Of a DNA stretch of 64,000 bases, positions 49,703 through 58,998 are shown in pieces (the stretch's first letter is position 1; the number at the start of each line of letters is the position of its first letter). The translations under genes were made by a program, and so were the position numbers. The DNA is taken from assembly GCF_900111565.1 (NCBI RefSeq), contig NZ_FOIK01000001.1, forward strand, positions 1,333,309-1,397,308, given 5' to 3'. Below the pieces are notes generated by a model that saw only the letters and a list, made by a program, of their open reading frames with translations, was not told where the DNA came from and did not search any database. The DNA is from Paenibacillus sp. NFR01 (lineage in GTDB: Bacteria > Bacillota > Bacilli > Paenibacillales > Paenibacillaceae).

Positions 49703-52435
49703 TCAATCCCATGCCTTCCCTTTGCCGGAAAGGCGCATAACCAGTTTCACGGCCTCGACGATCAATACGATGCCGATAGCTGCCGCACAGACGATTCCCC
49801 ATTGTGCCGGATTCAGGTGGGTAACGCCAAACCAGTCATTGAGGCCAGGAATCAGGATGACCAGCACAAGCAAAAGGGCCGAGATAACCCCTGCACCAAG
49901 CAGATAACGGTTGGTCGCCACCCCGATTTGCAGCAGCGATTTGCGGTTGGACCGGACGTTGAAAGCATGGGTGATCTGAAGCAACCCCAGAGTAGCGAAA
50001 GCCATTGTTACCGCTATGCCCTCGTTATAATGATGATGCGCCCAGCCGTAGACCAGTAAGGTTAAAGCCGCTTCCACGATTCCTTGATAGATAATGGCAG
50101 GCCCCAGCCCGCCGGCAAAAATACTGCTGCTCGCCTTGCGCGGCTTCTTCGACATCGCGTCGGTATCCGTCTTCTCCAGTCCCAGTGCCAGCGCCGGCAA
50201 CGTATCGGTCACCAGATTGATCCAAAGGATGTGGATCGGCTCCAGAATTCGCCAGCCGATCAAGGTGGCGATGAACAACGTCAGCACCTCGCCAAGATTC
50301 GCTGACAGCAGAAACTGGATCGCTTTGCGGATATTGCTGTAGACCTTGCGCCCTTCCTCGACGGCGACGACGATCGTCGTAAAATTGTCGTCCGCCAGCA
50401 CCATATCCGACACGCCTTTGGCCACGTCCGTGCCGGTAATGCCCATGCCGACGCCGATATCCGCCGCCTTCAGCGCCGGGGCATCGTTGACGCCGTCTCC
50501 GGTCATGGCGACGATTTTGCCTTGCTTTTTCCATGCCTTGACGATTCGCACCTTATGCTCCGGCGAGACGCGGGCGTACACAGAGAAGTCGGTGACCCGT
50601 CTGGCGAATTCTTCTTCGCCCATCCGGTCCAGCTCCCGGCCGGTCAGGACGCCCCGGTCATCGCGGAGGATGCCGAGCCGCCTGGCGATGGCTGCGGCGG
50701 TATCGCGATGATCGCCCGTGATCATAACCGGGCGGATGCCCGCACGGCGGCAGACCTCGACGGCATCGCGGACTTCTTCTCGGGGCGGGTCGATCATCCC
50801 GGCCAGCCCGATAAACACCAGCTCCGCTTCCGCCGATTCGCTCGTCAGCTGCCCCGGCTCCTGCGCCTCGTCCCGATAGGCGAAGGCGAGCACGCGCAGC
50901 GCTTCGCCCGCCAGCGCCTTGTTGCCTTCGGCAACCTGCTGCCGGTGCGATTCCTCCAGCGGTACGACCTCGCCGCCGGAGAGAATCCGCGTGCAGCGCT
51001 GGAGAAGCACGTCCGGCGCGCCCTTGGTAAACAGGCGGTAGCCGTCCTCTACCTTGTGGACCGTCGTCATCAGCTTCCGGTCCGAATCAAAAGGCAGCTC
51101 GCCGGTGCGCGGATAACGCCGCTCCAGCTCCCGCTTGTCGATGCCCACGCTCAGCGCGTAATCGACGAGCGCCGTTTCCGTCGGGTCGCCAAGAATCACT
51201 GCGCCGCTGCGGGCAGCCTTCGGCGGCTTCTTCTCCGCATCCGCCTGTGCTCCCCGTTTCCCGCCGGCCTCGTCGATGGAAGAATCGTTGCACAGCGCCA
51301 TTGCCGACAGCAGCAGATTGCCGCCCGCCAGCTCCGCTACCCCGGACGCGGCGTCATCGGCTTTTCCATCGAGAAATAGCCGCTCCACGGTCATCCGGTT
51401 AAGCGTCAGTGTACCCGTTTTGTCCGAGCACACGATTTCCGTGCTGCCCAGCGTCTCGACGGCCGGCAGTTTGCGGATAATCGCCTTGCGGGCAGCCATC
51501 CGCTGGACACCCAGTGCCAGAATAATTGTTACGATGGCGGGCAACCCTTCCGGGATCGCCGCAACCGCCAGCGAAATCGAGGTCAGTACCATATCCAGCA
51601 GCCCGCGGCCTTCCAGCAGCCCAACCGCAAGAATAACCGCGCACACGCCCAGGATGATATAAGTGAAGTATTTTCCCAGCTCATCCAGCTTCCGCTGCAG
51701 CGGCGTGACGTCTTCGTCCTCTTCGGAGATATAACCGGCGATCCGCCCGACTTCGGTATCCATCCCGGTTGCTGTGACGACGCCTTCGCCGCGCCCGTAA
51801 CTGACGTTGCTGCTCATATACGCCATATTGGTCCGGTCGCCGATGACGAGATCGGCCTCTTCCAGCACGCCGGCCTGCTTATCGGCCGGAACCGATTCGC
51901 CGGTCAACGCGGCTTCTTCGGTTTGCAGTGAAGCCGCGGACAGCAGCCGCACATCCGCCGGCACCATGTTCCCGGCTTCCAGCAGCACGATATCGCCGGG
52001 TACCAGCTCTTCGCTTTTCACCTGGGCGACCTGTCCATCGCGCCGCACCTTGGCCATCGGCGAGGACATGCCTTTCAGCGCCGCCAACGCCTGTTCCGCT
52101 TTGTTCTCCTGAATCACGCCAAGTACGGCGTTCAGAATGACAACGACCAGAATAATGACCGTATCGGTCCATTCGCCCAAAATTCCCGAAAGTACGGCCG
52201 CAGCGAGCAAAATAAAGATCATGACATTTTTAAATTGATCGAGCAGCTTCAGGAGTAGCGGTTTATTTTTCTTTTCCTGCAGCAGATTTTTGCCATGCTT
52301 GGCGAGTTTGGCGGAGACTTCTTCCCGGCTAAGACCTTCCTCCCTCGTTCCCAGCTGACGCAGCACCTCGTCCTTGGACATCGTATGAAACGGCATGGAT
52401 GTTGTAACCGACCTTTTGGTTGTTTTCGAATTCAA
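49703..52435 (-). CDS. Calcium-type P2 cation-transporting ATPase
   Basis: A TTG at 52435 with AAGGGG 8 bases upstream gives 910 residues; a longer frame to 52573 adds an unlikely tail and overlaps DUF2500. The layout is that of SERCA/PMCA-like pumps: N-terminal cation_ATPase_N domain, actuator TGESVP, phosphorylation site CSDKTGTLTLN, nucleotide site FTKGAPDVLL, and hinge MTGDGVNDAPALKAADIGVGMG. Ten transmembrane helices include PEGLPAIV (TM4). It likely exports Ca2+ or Mn2+. Confidence 0.88.
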   Translation of the reverse strand: MNSKTTKRSVTTSMPFHTMSKDEVLRQLGTREEGLSREEVSAKLAKHGKNLLQEKKNKPLLLKLLDQFKNVMIFILLAAAVLSGILGEWTDTVIILVVVILNAVLGVIQENKAEQALAALKGMSSPMAKVRRDGQVAQVKSEELVPGDIVLLEAGNMVPADVRLLSAASLQTEEAALTGESVPADKQAGVLEEADLVIGDRTNMAYMSSNVSYGRGEGVVTATGMDTEVGRIAGYISEEDEDVTPLQRKLDELGKYFTYIILGVCAVILAVGLLEGRGLLDMVLTSISLAVAAIPEGLPAIVTIILALGVQRMAARKAIIRKLPAVETLGSTEIVCSDKTGTLTLNRMTVERLFLDGKADDAASGVAELAGGNLLLSAMALCNDSSIDEAGGKRGAQADAEKKPPKAARSGAVILGDPTETALVDYALSVGIDKRELERRYPRTGELPFDSDRKLMTTVHKVEDGYRLFTKGAPDVLLQRCTRILSGGEVVPLEESHRQQVAEGNKALAGEALRVLAFAYRDEAQEPGQLTSESAEAELVFIGLAGMIDPPREEVRDAVEVCRRAGIRPVMITGDHRDTAAAIARRLGILRDDRGVLTGRELDRMGEEEFARRVTDFSVYARVSPEHKVRIVKAWKKQGKIVAMTGDGVNDAPALKAADIGVGMGITGTDVAKGVSDMVLADDNFTTIVVAVEEGRKVYSNIRKAIQFLLSANLGEVLTLFIATLIGWRILEPIHILWINLVTDTLPALALGLEKTDTDAMSKKPRKASSSIFAGGLGPAIIYQGIVEAALTLLVYGWAHHHYNEGIAVTMAFATLGLLQITHAFNVRSNRKSLLQIGVATNRYLLGAGVISALLLVLVILIPGLNDWFGVTHLNPAQWGIVCAAAIGIVLIVEAVKLVMRLSGKGKAWD

Positions 52436-52535
52436 ACCGCCAGCCCCTTCCCGGATTCGGTTGTAGGATATCCCCTTGCATGCAGTTTTACCCAAAAACT
52501 GAGACTGATGATGCGCCTGCGCCATGTTCTCCGGT

Positions 52536-52967
52536 TTAGCGGTAGCTCCGGGCTCCGGAGAAGCTGCGCTCAAAGCCTTTAAACCGCGTGCCCTGATACG
52601 ATAATTGTCCCTGGTCGCCTTCCACGATAAGGCCGAACGACTTGTCAGGAACCTTAAGCTCCAAGCGTTCGCCGTGATTCAACTCAAAGGTGACGTAATA
52701 ATCGGTTCTGGCCCGCGAATTCATCGATCCTCCGTATACTTCCGCCCGCTTGGTCACTGCAACCGCGTTCACGGATACAGGAGGGCTGGCATTGTTCTTC
52801 ATCCACGACAAGACCGCCCGGATCAGCGCATAAGCAAAGGTTCCGACAATAATCAAGAATACAAGAAGAATAAACCATGGGACCGTCTGAAAAAGATTTC
52901 CGAAGAAGCCGGGCGATCCGCTTCCGCTCCATTGATGCAAAATAATGCCCCCCCCCCCCCGTTTCAA
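52536..52967 (-). CDS. DUF2500 membrane protein with poly-G start region
   Basis: This 143-residue protein has one transmembrane helix (about 30-50: VPWFILLVFLIIVGTFAYALI) and an extracellular DUF2500 beta domain (SVNAVAVTKRAEVYGGSMNSRARTDYYVTFELNHGERLELKV). As written, the frame opens ATG AAA C and then thirteen G residues, coding Arg-Gly4. A TTG at about 52938 could be an alternative start, with the poly-G acting as its Shine-Dalgarno site. Expression may thus depend on tract length. Function of DUF2500 is unknown. Confidence 0.72.
   Translation of the reverse strand: MKRGGGGIILHQWSGSGSPGFFGNLFQTVPWFILLVFLIIVGTFAYALIRAVLSWMKNNASPPVSVNAVAVTKRAEVYGGSMNSRARTDYYVTFELNHGERLELKVPDKSFGLIVEGDQGQLSYQGTRFKGFERSFSGARSYR
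52948..52960. repeat. Homopolymer of 13 C (G on coding strand)
   Basis: Thirteen consecutive C bases at the 5' end of the DUF2500 gene, by far the longest G/C homopolymer I noticed in this window. It is in frame at this length. Confidence 0.9.
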
Positions 52968-53108
52968 TGCGTAAATTACGTTCTACTACTGGAATACGCA
53001 GCCCAAGACCAGCCGTTCCGGTAAAATGCATGATTTTGTCAAAATTCCCACGGGCTCAAGCAGACAACAATTCCGGTAAACGGTGACCTTAGCCGTTCCC
53101 CGGCGCAT

Positions 53109-53160
53109 AAAAAGCCCTTCACGTTTGGTTGGCTGACGCCATCTCCGTGAAGGGCTTTTT
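53109..53160. terminator. Terminator after spoVIF
   Basis: AAAAAGCCCTTCACG and its exact complement form a 15-base stem around a 22-base loop, with T-runs on both strands. Confidence 0.88.
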
Positions 53161-53167
53161 ACCGTTC

Positions 53168-53455
53168 TTACCTGAACATGTTCCACAGCCGGATCAGATG
53201 GAACGTATTGTTCGGATCAATCTTCTGGGCGATCACAAATTTAACAATCTGCTCCTCCTGCACCGAAGACAGCTTCTCGTTCAATATCGCCGCAGCGTTC
53301 CTCACCAGCCTGCGGACAACGGCCGGATCCTGCAGCTCCGAACGCGTGACGCCGTTAATCAGACCCTTGATCCGTTCCTTGACCGCTGTATTCTTCATCT
53401 TTGCTTTGACCCGCTCCACGAACTGCGGGCTGATCCCGTATTGTTGATAACCCAA
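53168..53455 (-). CDS. spoVIF: Stage VI sporulation protein F-like
   Basis: A TTG at 53455 with GGAGG 9 bases upstream gives 95 residues. The sequence YGISPQFVERVKAKMKNTAVKERIK, followed by DPAVVRRLVRNAAAILNEKLSSVQEEQIVKFVIAQKIDPNNTFHLIRLW, fits the small helical SpoVIF (YjcC) family. That family is needed for spore coat assembly and resistance in Bacillus. It is monocistronic. The assignment is by remembered family pattern and moderately sure. Confidence 0.68.
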   Translation of the reverse strand: MGYQQYGISPQFVERVKAKMKNTAVKERIKGLINGVTRSELQDPAVVRRLVRNAAAILNEKLSSVQEEQIVKFVIAQKIDPNNTFHLIRLWNMFR

Positions 53456-53520
53456 ACTCCAGCACCTCCCCGGATATCCATCATCCAATGTATATGAGCC
53501 GGGAGGCCGGCATGTTCCGG

Positions 53521-55578
53521 TTAATCGATAATGTCGCCCTGGAATATTTGCTCACGCTGTAAAAAACCGCGCAGCGGCGCATATTCGGCCGATGTCCAGA
53601 ACGCCGAGTCACGCAGCAGCTCAGCCGCATCATCCCGCGCCTGCTCCAGGACGGCGAAGTCGGCGGTCATGTCGGCCAGTCTGAATTCAGGTAGTCCGCT
53701 CTGCTTCGTGCCAAAAAAGTCGCCTGGTCCGCGCAGCTCCAGGTCGCGGCGCGACACCTCGAAGCCGTCGTCCGTTTCCGTCATCGCCGTCATCCGCTCC
53801 CTGCCGATCTCCGACTTTGGATCGGCAACCAGCACGCAGTAGGAGGCGTGGCTGCCCCGGCCCACCCGCCCGCGCAGCTGGTGCAGCTGGGACAGGCCGA
53901 ACCGGTCAGCGTCCATAATGATCATCAGCGTGGCATTCGGGACATCGACGCCGACCTCGACGACGGTCGTCGAAATCAGAAGCTGCACGTCGTTCTGATA
54001 GAAGGCGCGCATCACGTCATCTTTTTCTCCCGGCGTCATCCTTCCGTGAAGCAGGCCAACCCGGTAATCGGGAAACGCCTGGGACATCTGTACATGCAGA
54101 TCAATTGCGTTCTGCACGTCCAGCTTGTCCGATTCCTCGATCAGCGGACAGATGAGGTATGCCTGCCGGCCCTGGTCGATCTCCCGCCGGATCAGGTTCA
54201 GCACCCGGTCCATCGCGTTATGCTTCACCCAATAGGTAGTGATGGGCATTCGGCCTTTCGGGCGTTCGGACAACGTCGAAACATCCATGTCGCCGAACAC
54301 GGTGATCGCCAGCGTCCGCGGGATCGGCGTCGCCGTCATCGTCAGCACGTCGGGATTGTATCCTTTGCGGCGCAGAACGCTCCGCTGGTTCACCCCGAAG
54401 CGGTGCTGCTCGTCGGTGACGACCAATCCCAGCGCTCGGAAGAACACGTCCTCTTGGATCAGCGCATGGGTGCCGACCACGATATCGAGCATGCCCATCT
54501 GCAGCGAAGCCAGCAGGTCTTTACGTTTGCGGCCGGTGATGCTGCCGGTCAGGAGACCGACCGTAATCCCGAACGGCTCGAACATCCGTGTCAACGAGCG
54601 CATATGCTGCTCGGCGAGAATTTCGGTCGGCACCATCAAGGCCCCCTGAAAGCCGGATTTTACGGTGGCGTAAAGCGCAATGGCAGCCAGTACCGTTTTC
54701 CCCGAACCCACATCGCCCTGAAGCAGCCGGTTCATATTCGCCGGCGAACGCATGTCATGCAGAATCTCCAGTTCCACATGCTTTTGCGCGTCCGTCAGCT
54801 CAAACGGCAGACTGCGCACGAACTGGCGCACGGTGGCATTATCCACAGTATGGACGACGCCATCCTGCCGGCTCTGGGTCAATACTCTGAAGGCTTGTAC
54901 CTTGAGCTGAAAAAGAAACAGTTCTTCGTAGACCATCCGCCGCCGGCCCTGCTGCCCTTCGCGCGTGTCCTCCGGCTGATGGATGGTTGCAATCGCCCGT
55001 TTGCGGGACATAAAGTCGTATTTGCGTATAATGGCTTGCGGCAAAATTTCCGGAATCAGCTCGCCGTACTGCTGCAATCCTTGGAGAATCGTTTTACGCA
55101 GCCAGCCTTGCGTGATTTTGCCTCCGACCGAATAGACCGGCTGCAGCGTGCCCGTCTTGCCGCCGCCGCGATCGGGGAACTCGTAATCCGATACCGTAAT
55201 GCTGCTGCGCTTCTGGTCCCATTTGCCGGTAATGACGATCTCGCGGCCCGCGGCCAGCTGCTCCCGGACATAATGCTGGTTAAACCAGGTGGCGGTAAAC
55301 ATCCACGGTTCGGCCAGCAGCTTGCAGCTGACGCGCGATTTGCCGCCGAAACGCTGGAGCACCGGAATGCCCATGACTTTGGCGACGACGGTAACCTTAT
55401 CCCCATGTTTGGCTTCGCTCAGCGAGCGGGGACGGAAATCCTCGTAACGGAACGGATAATATTCCAGCAAATCCTTAACGGTAAAAACGCCAAAGGCGTG
55501 AAGCTCGCTTTGCTTTTGCGCGCTCACGCCAGTGATTTGTTTCACTTCGATTTGATCCAGTGATGGCAACTTCCTCAT
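53521..55578 (-). CDS. recG: ATP-dependent DNA helicase RecG
   Basis: This 685-residue helicase remodels stalled replication forks and Holliday junctions. The N-terminal wedge/OB domain (about 60-150: VTVVAKVMGIPVLQRFGGKSRVSCKLL) precedes SF2 motifs: Walker A LLQGDVGSGKTVLAAIA, DEQH box VVTDEQHRFGVNQR, TATPIPRTLA, QAYLICPLIEESD and QLRGRVGRGSHASYC. Length is typical. The start is uncertain, since the ATG at 55578 has a poorly spaced site and a TTG two codons in is possible. It lies 7 bases after the DegV gene. Confidence 0.95.
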   Translation of the reverse strand: MRKLPSLDQIEVKQITGVSAQKQSELHAFGVFTVKDLLEYYPFRYEDFRPRSLSEAKHGDKVTVVAKVMGIPVLQRFGGKSRVSCKLLAEPWMFTATWFNQHYVREQLAAGREIVITGKWDQKRSSITVSDYEFPDRGGGKTGTLQPVYSVGGKITQGWLRKTILQGLQQYGELIPEILPQAIIRKYDFMSRKRAIATIHQPEDTREGQQGRRRMVYEELFLFQLKVQAFRVLTQSRQDGVVHTVDNATVRQFVRSLPFELTDAQKHVELEILHDMRSPANMNRLLQGDVGSGKTVLAAIALYATVKSGFQGALMVPTEILAEQHMRSLTRMFEPFGITVGLLTGSITGRKRKDLLASLQMGMLDIVVGTHALIQEDVFFRALGLVVTDEQHRFGVNQRSVLRRKGYNPDVLTMTATPIPRTLAITVFGDMDVSTLSERPKGRMPITTYWVKHNAMDRVLNLIRREIDQGRQAYLICPLIEESDKLDVQNAIDLHVQMSQAFPDYRVGLLHGRMTPGEKDDVMRAFYQNDVQLLISTTVVEVGVDVPNATLMIIMDADRFGLSQLHQLRGRVGRGSHASYCVLVADPKSEIGRERMTAMTETDDGFEVSRRDLELRGPGDFFGTKQSGLPEFRLADMTADFAVLEQARDDAAELLRDSAFWTSAEYAPLRGFLQREQIFQGDIID

Positions 55579-55585
55579 CCCCTAC

Positions 55586-56446
55586 TTACGCGGGCCAGAT
55601 GAATACGGCTAAAGTACCGTTGCCGACATGACTGCCGACGACAGGGCCAATGTTCGTCAGCACCTGCTCTTCCAGGGTGAAGTGTTCGGAGAGTTCCTTC
55701 AGGAATTCCTCCCCGGAAGCCGGCTCCGCCGTATGACCCACGGCCACGTTGATTTTAGTTACGCCCGGCAGATCGGTTTTGAACAGCTCGATCATGCGGG
55801 CTACCGCTTTTTTGCGGCCTCTCACTTTCTCTACGGCATAAATGATGCCATCCGCGTCGATCGACAGAATCGGCTTGATATTCAACAGCGTCCCGAGAAA
55901 CGCGGATGCTTTGCCGATTCGGCCGCCCTTTTGCAAATATTCCAAGGTATCCACGAGGAAATACAGCTTGCGCGATTGCCGTAACTCTTCCGCCAGGCGA
56001 AGGATTTCTTCCGGTCCTTTGCCTTCATTGGCCCAGCGGGCGGCTTGAACCACCATAAAACCAAAGCCGTAGGATGCGGAAAGCGAGTCCACCACCGTGA
56101 TGTTGGCCCCTTCTTCCTCCAGCATATCCTTGGCCATGACCGCCGCCTGATACGTGCCGCTTAGGCCGGAGGAGATGTGGAAAGACAAAACCGGACTGCC
56201 TGGATAACGCCGCATGATATCGCGGTAGACCTCCATATACGCAAGCGGCGACGGCTGCGACGTGGTCGGCAGCTGCTGCGCGCGCGGGAGGCGGTCATAG
56301 AACTGCTCCGGCGTCATTTCCACTCCATCCAGAAACGTTTCCTCGCCAAACATTAATTTAAGCGGAATGATTTCAATGTGATTGCTTTCGGCCAAAGCCG
56401 GCGGGATGTCCGAGGTGCTGTCCGCAACGATAATGGTGCGATTCAT
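55586..56446 (-). CDS. fakB: DegV-family fatty acid-binding protein (FakB)
   Basis: This 286-residue protein is a DegV domain. It shows TIIVADSTSDIPPALAESNHIEIIPLKLMFGEETFLDGVEMTPEQFYDRL, with the TTSQPSP motif that contacts the bound carboxylate, SFHISSGLSGTYQAA, LEYLQKGGRIGKASAFLGTLLNIKPIL and VAVGHTAEPASGEEF. DegV proteins present fatty acids to FakA for phosphorylation. The next gene upstream is FakA itself, 29 bases away, so the kinase and binding protein form an operon. Confidence 0.9.
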   Translation of the reverse strand: MNRTIIVADSTSDIPPALAESNHIEIIPLKLMFGEETFLDGVEMTPEQFYDRLPRAQQLPTTSQPSPLAYMEVYRDIMRRYPGSPVLSFHISSGLSGTYQAAVMAKDMLEEEGANITVVDSLSASYGFGFMVVQAARWANEGKGPEEILRLAEELRQSRKLYFLVDTLEYLQKGGRIGKASAFLGTLLNIKPILSIDADGIIYAVEKVRGRKKAVARMIELFKTDLPGVTKINVAVGHTAEPASGEEFLKELSEHFTLEEQVLTNIGPVVGSHVGNGTLAVFIWPA

Positions 56447-56475
56447 AAGCTTCCTCCCCTAATTCATGCGATTGT

Positions 56476-58260
56476 CTATGGTTCAACGGAGAACAGGTAA
56501 TAGTACAGCGGTTGGCCGCCTTCATGAACTTCGACTTCCGCTTCCGGATAGTTCTGCTCCAGCCAGTCGCCGAGCGAATCGGTTACGTTCGTGTCGGTAT
56601 CCGCGCCGGTCAATACGGTTACGATCTCGTCGCCGTTCTCCAGCATGTTGGAGAGCAGCGCCTTGCTCGCGTCAAGCAGGTCGTCAGCGGCAGCAACAAT
56701 CTTCGAATTGGAAATGCCGATGTATTGGCCGGATTTGATTTCCAGCTCTTCGATGACGGTGTCCCGTACCGCATTCGTAATCTGCCCGGATTTCACATGC
56801 GAAATCGCCTCCAGCATGTTGCTGGTATTGACGTTTTCGGTTTCGTCTTCCTGGAACGCGAACGCCGCGGCGATGCCCTGCGGAATGCTCTTGCTTGGAA
56901 TAACGGTAATTTCGCGTTCGCCTTCAAGCAGCTCTTTCGCCTGCTGGGCGGCCAGCACGATATTGGAGTTATTCGGCAGAATATACACATGTTTGGCCGA
57001 AATCGAAGAAATCGCGTTAACGAAATCTTCGGTGCTAGGGTTCATGGTTTGTCCGCCCGCCAGGACGGCGTCGACCCCAAGGCTTTTGAAAATATCCGAA
57101 ATTCCGTCACCGGAAGATACCGCAATAAAGCCGTAAGGCGCCAGATCGTCGGCCGGAGGCTCAGCCGGTGCCGCAGCACTGCCCGTTTCCGCCGGAATCT
57201 CGGCAAACACTTCAGGCATAGCAGCGATGTCCATACCGGTTGTCAGCAGCTCCCGGTGCTGTTCGCGCATGTTCAAAATATGAATCTGCGTAATCTCCCC
57301 ATACAGCAGCGCGAGATTCAGCACCTCGCCCGGCGTCTTGGAGTGAACATGCACTTTGATCGTCTCGTCGTCGGAAATGACGATAATCGAATCGCCATTG
57401 ACTGACAACGCTTTCCGAAATGCTTCCTCGTCAAAATCCGCTTTCACGTTCTCTCCAAGCTTGCGGTTAATGAAGAATTCCATGTCGTACAGAAACTCAA
57501 TGTCTTCGGTATGCAGCTGAGATTGAGCGGAAGACTGTACGGAAGCCGAAACGCTCTCCGGTTTGAATGCAGGCGCAGCCGCTGGAGTCTTCGTCAGTAC
57601 AGGCGCCGCAGACGTTGCTTGTCCGGTCGTAAAATTCGCTGCTCCGCCGGTCAAATACTGATGAAAACCTTCATAGATGTATACCAGACCCTGACCGCCG
57701 GAATCGACGACGCCAACCTGCTTCAGCACGGGCAGCAGCTCAGGCGTATTCGCCAGCGCTTCCTTGGCTTTAGCCAGCACTTCGGTCATCAGCTCCGTCA
57801 CGTCGGAGGTGCGGCGCGCAAAATAAACAGCTTGTCTGGCCGCTTCCTTGGCGACGGTCAGAATCGTACCTTCCACCGGCTTCACAACCGCCTTGTAGGC
57901 TGTATCGACACCGGTTTGCAGGGCAGCCGCAAACTGCTGGGCATTTAATTCTTCATATTGGGAGGCGTAGCGGCCAAAGCCTCTGAACAGCTGCGACAAA
58001 ATAACGCCGGAGTTGCCCCGCGCGCCCATCAAAAGTCCTTTTGAAAGCACGCCGGCACATTGTCCGACCGATTGGGTGTTGTTTTTTTTCAGTTCATTGG
58101 CGCCGGCGGTCATCGTCAAGTTCATATTGGTTCCCGTGTCCCCGTCCGGGACCGGAAAAACATTCAGTGAATTGACGTGTTCTGCATTTTGCTGCAGCTT
58201 CTCCGCACCGGCGAGTACCATTGCGGTAAAATCTGTTCCGTTGATAGAACGCTTACTCAA
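56476..58260 (-). CDS. fakA: Fatty acid kinase catalytic subunit (FakA, YloV)
   Basis: This 594-residue protein starts with TTG after AAGGGG. The N-terminal DhaL-type kinase domain (1-200) has NSLNVFPVPDGDTGTNMNLTM for Mg-ATP and MGARGNSGVILSQLFRGF. A Pro/Ala-rich linker (about 225-250) leads to the middle domain with VHVHSKTPGEVLNLAL. The C-terminal EDD domain has the HVYILPNNSNIVLAAQQA block. It phosphorylates fatty acids delivered by FakB. In Bacillus an Asp23-family gene (yloU) precedes it; here there is no room for one. Confidence 0.92.
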   Translation of the reverse strand: MSKRSINGTDFTAMVLAGAEKLQQNAEHVNSLNVFPVPDGDTGTNMNLTMTAGANELKKNNTQSVGQCAGVLSKGLLMGARGNSGVILSQLFRGFGRYASQYEELNAQQFAAALQTGVDTAYKAVVKPVEGTILTVAKEAARQAVYFARRTSDVTELMTEVLAKAKEALANTPELLPVLKQVGVVDSGGQGLVYIYEGFHQYLTGGAANFTTGQATSAAPVLTKTPAAAPAFKPESVSASVQSSAQSQLHTEDIEFLYDMEFFINRKLGENVKADFDEEAFRKALSVNGDSIIVISDDETIKVHVHSKTPGEVLNLALLYGEITQIHILNMREQHRELLTTGMDIAAMPEVFAEIPAETGSAAAPAEPPADDLAPYGFIAVSSGDGISDIFKSLGVDAVLAGGQTMNPSTEDFVNAISSISAKHVYILPNNSNIVLAAQQAKELLEGEREITVIPSKSIPQGIAAAFAFQEDETENVNTSNMLEAISHVKSGQITNAVRDTVIEELEIKSGQYIGISNSKIVAAADDLLDASKALLSNMLENGDEIVTVLTGADTDTNVTDSLGDWLEQNYPEAEVEVHEGGQPLYYYLFSVEP

Positions 58261-58373
58261 TGAGGATTCCCCTTCCTAACTTCATGCCTAATCAATGCTA
58301 TGATTAACTGGACATAATGCACTAATTTATATTGTACTATAAGAGTCTAAAGAAATAAATGTTTTTGAATTGG

Positions 58374-58403
58374 TTGACGAAGCAAAAATTGCTGTGATAT
58401 TAT
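58374..58403 (+). promoter_or_regulatory. Promoter of rpmB
   Basis: TTGACG and TATTAT with an 18-base spacer lie about 50 bases before the rpmB start. Confidence 0.55.
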
Positions 58404-58451
58404 ATTTAAGTATTGTTTTATGCAGGTGTAAGTAACAAGGAGGTGTAATTG

Positions 58452-58640
58452 ATGTCCCGCAAATGTGTTGTTACAGGAAAGAAACCGAGCAGCGGCAACC
58501 ATGTGTCCCACGCCAACAACCGCAATCGTCGCTCTTGGGGAGTTAACGTTCAGAAGGTTCGCATTCTCGTGAACGGTAAACCTAAGCGTGTATACGTGAG
58601 CACCCGCGCGCTGAAGTCCGGCAAGGTTGAACGCGTATAA
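58452..58640 (+). CDS. rpmB: 50S ribosomal protein L28
   Basis: This 62-residue protein begins [29 protein letters not shown] and continues [25 protein letters not shown], the full L28 pattern. The ATG follows AAGGAGGTG. Only one of the zinc-binding cysteines of the C+ form of L28 is present, so this is the zinc-free type. It is transcribed opposite to its neighbours, as in Bacillus, and ends in a bidirectional terminator. Confidence 0.96.
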   Translation: MSRKCVVTGKKPSSGNHVSHANNRNRRSWGVNVQKVRILVNGKPKRVYVSTRALKSGKVERV

Positions 58641-58680
58641 TTTTGGAATCCCGGGATTCCATAAAATTTCGATATGAAGC

Positions 58681-58717
58681 AAAAAGCACCCTTTACATAT
58701 GTAAGGTGCTTTTTTTC
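58681..58717. terminator. Bidirectional terminator between rpmB and spoVM
   Basis: AAAAAGCACC-CTTTACATATGTAAGGTGCTTTTTTT forms a near-perfect stem with A- and T-tracts. Confidence 0.85.
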
Positions 58718-58740
58718 ATTTCCTTTTCTTTTGCCGGTCC

Positions 58741-58821
58741 TCAGCTTTTTTGAAACGTGTTTAAAATCGCTTTGACGAATCCTCCCAAAAACTTCGGAAG
58801 CTTAAACGTATAAAATTTCAT
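58741..58821 (-). CDS. spoVM: Stage V sporulation protein M (26 aa)
   Basis: This very short gene has GGGAGGG 7 bases before its ATG and encodes 26 residues beginning MKFYTFKLPKFLGGFVKAIL and ending NTFQKS. It is nearly identical in pattern to Bacillus SpoVM, an amphipathic helix that recognises the convex forespore membrane and anchors the coat ATPase SpoIVA. Pro9, essential for its shape, is kept (KLPKFLGG). The position between rpe and rpmB is the conserved one. Confidence 0.93.
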   Translation of the reverse strand: MKFYTFKLPKFLGGFVKAILNTFQKS

Positions 58822-58910
58822 CCTTTACCCTCCCATCAATGAATGCCGTACGGTAGGAGATTCCCGGCCTAATGTAGCTTATTCGAACTGCAGACCTCCC
58901 TTAGGGAACA

Positions 58911-58944
58911 AAAAAAGGCTACATGAGATTTCTGCTCATGTAAC
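58911..58944 (-). terminator. Terminator after rpe
   Basis: Minus-strand GGTTACATGAG and CTCATGTAGCC form an 11-base stem with a short loop, followed by seven T residues. It separates rpe from spoVM. Confidence 0.85.
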
Positions 58945-58998
58945 CATATTTATGCACTGCAGGCTTGACCTATACCTTTAAGGAAAAGCCCAAAATGA

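Noticed and set aside
53848..55563. 571-codon open frame on the plus strand
   Set aside because: It lies wholly opposite recG, is rich in His/Arg/Gln as expected of an antisense shadow in GC-rich sequence, and has no ribosome binding site.
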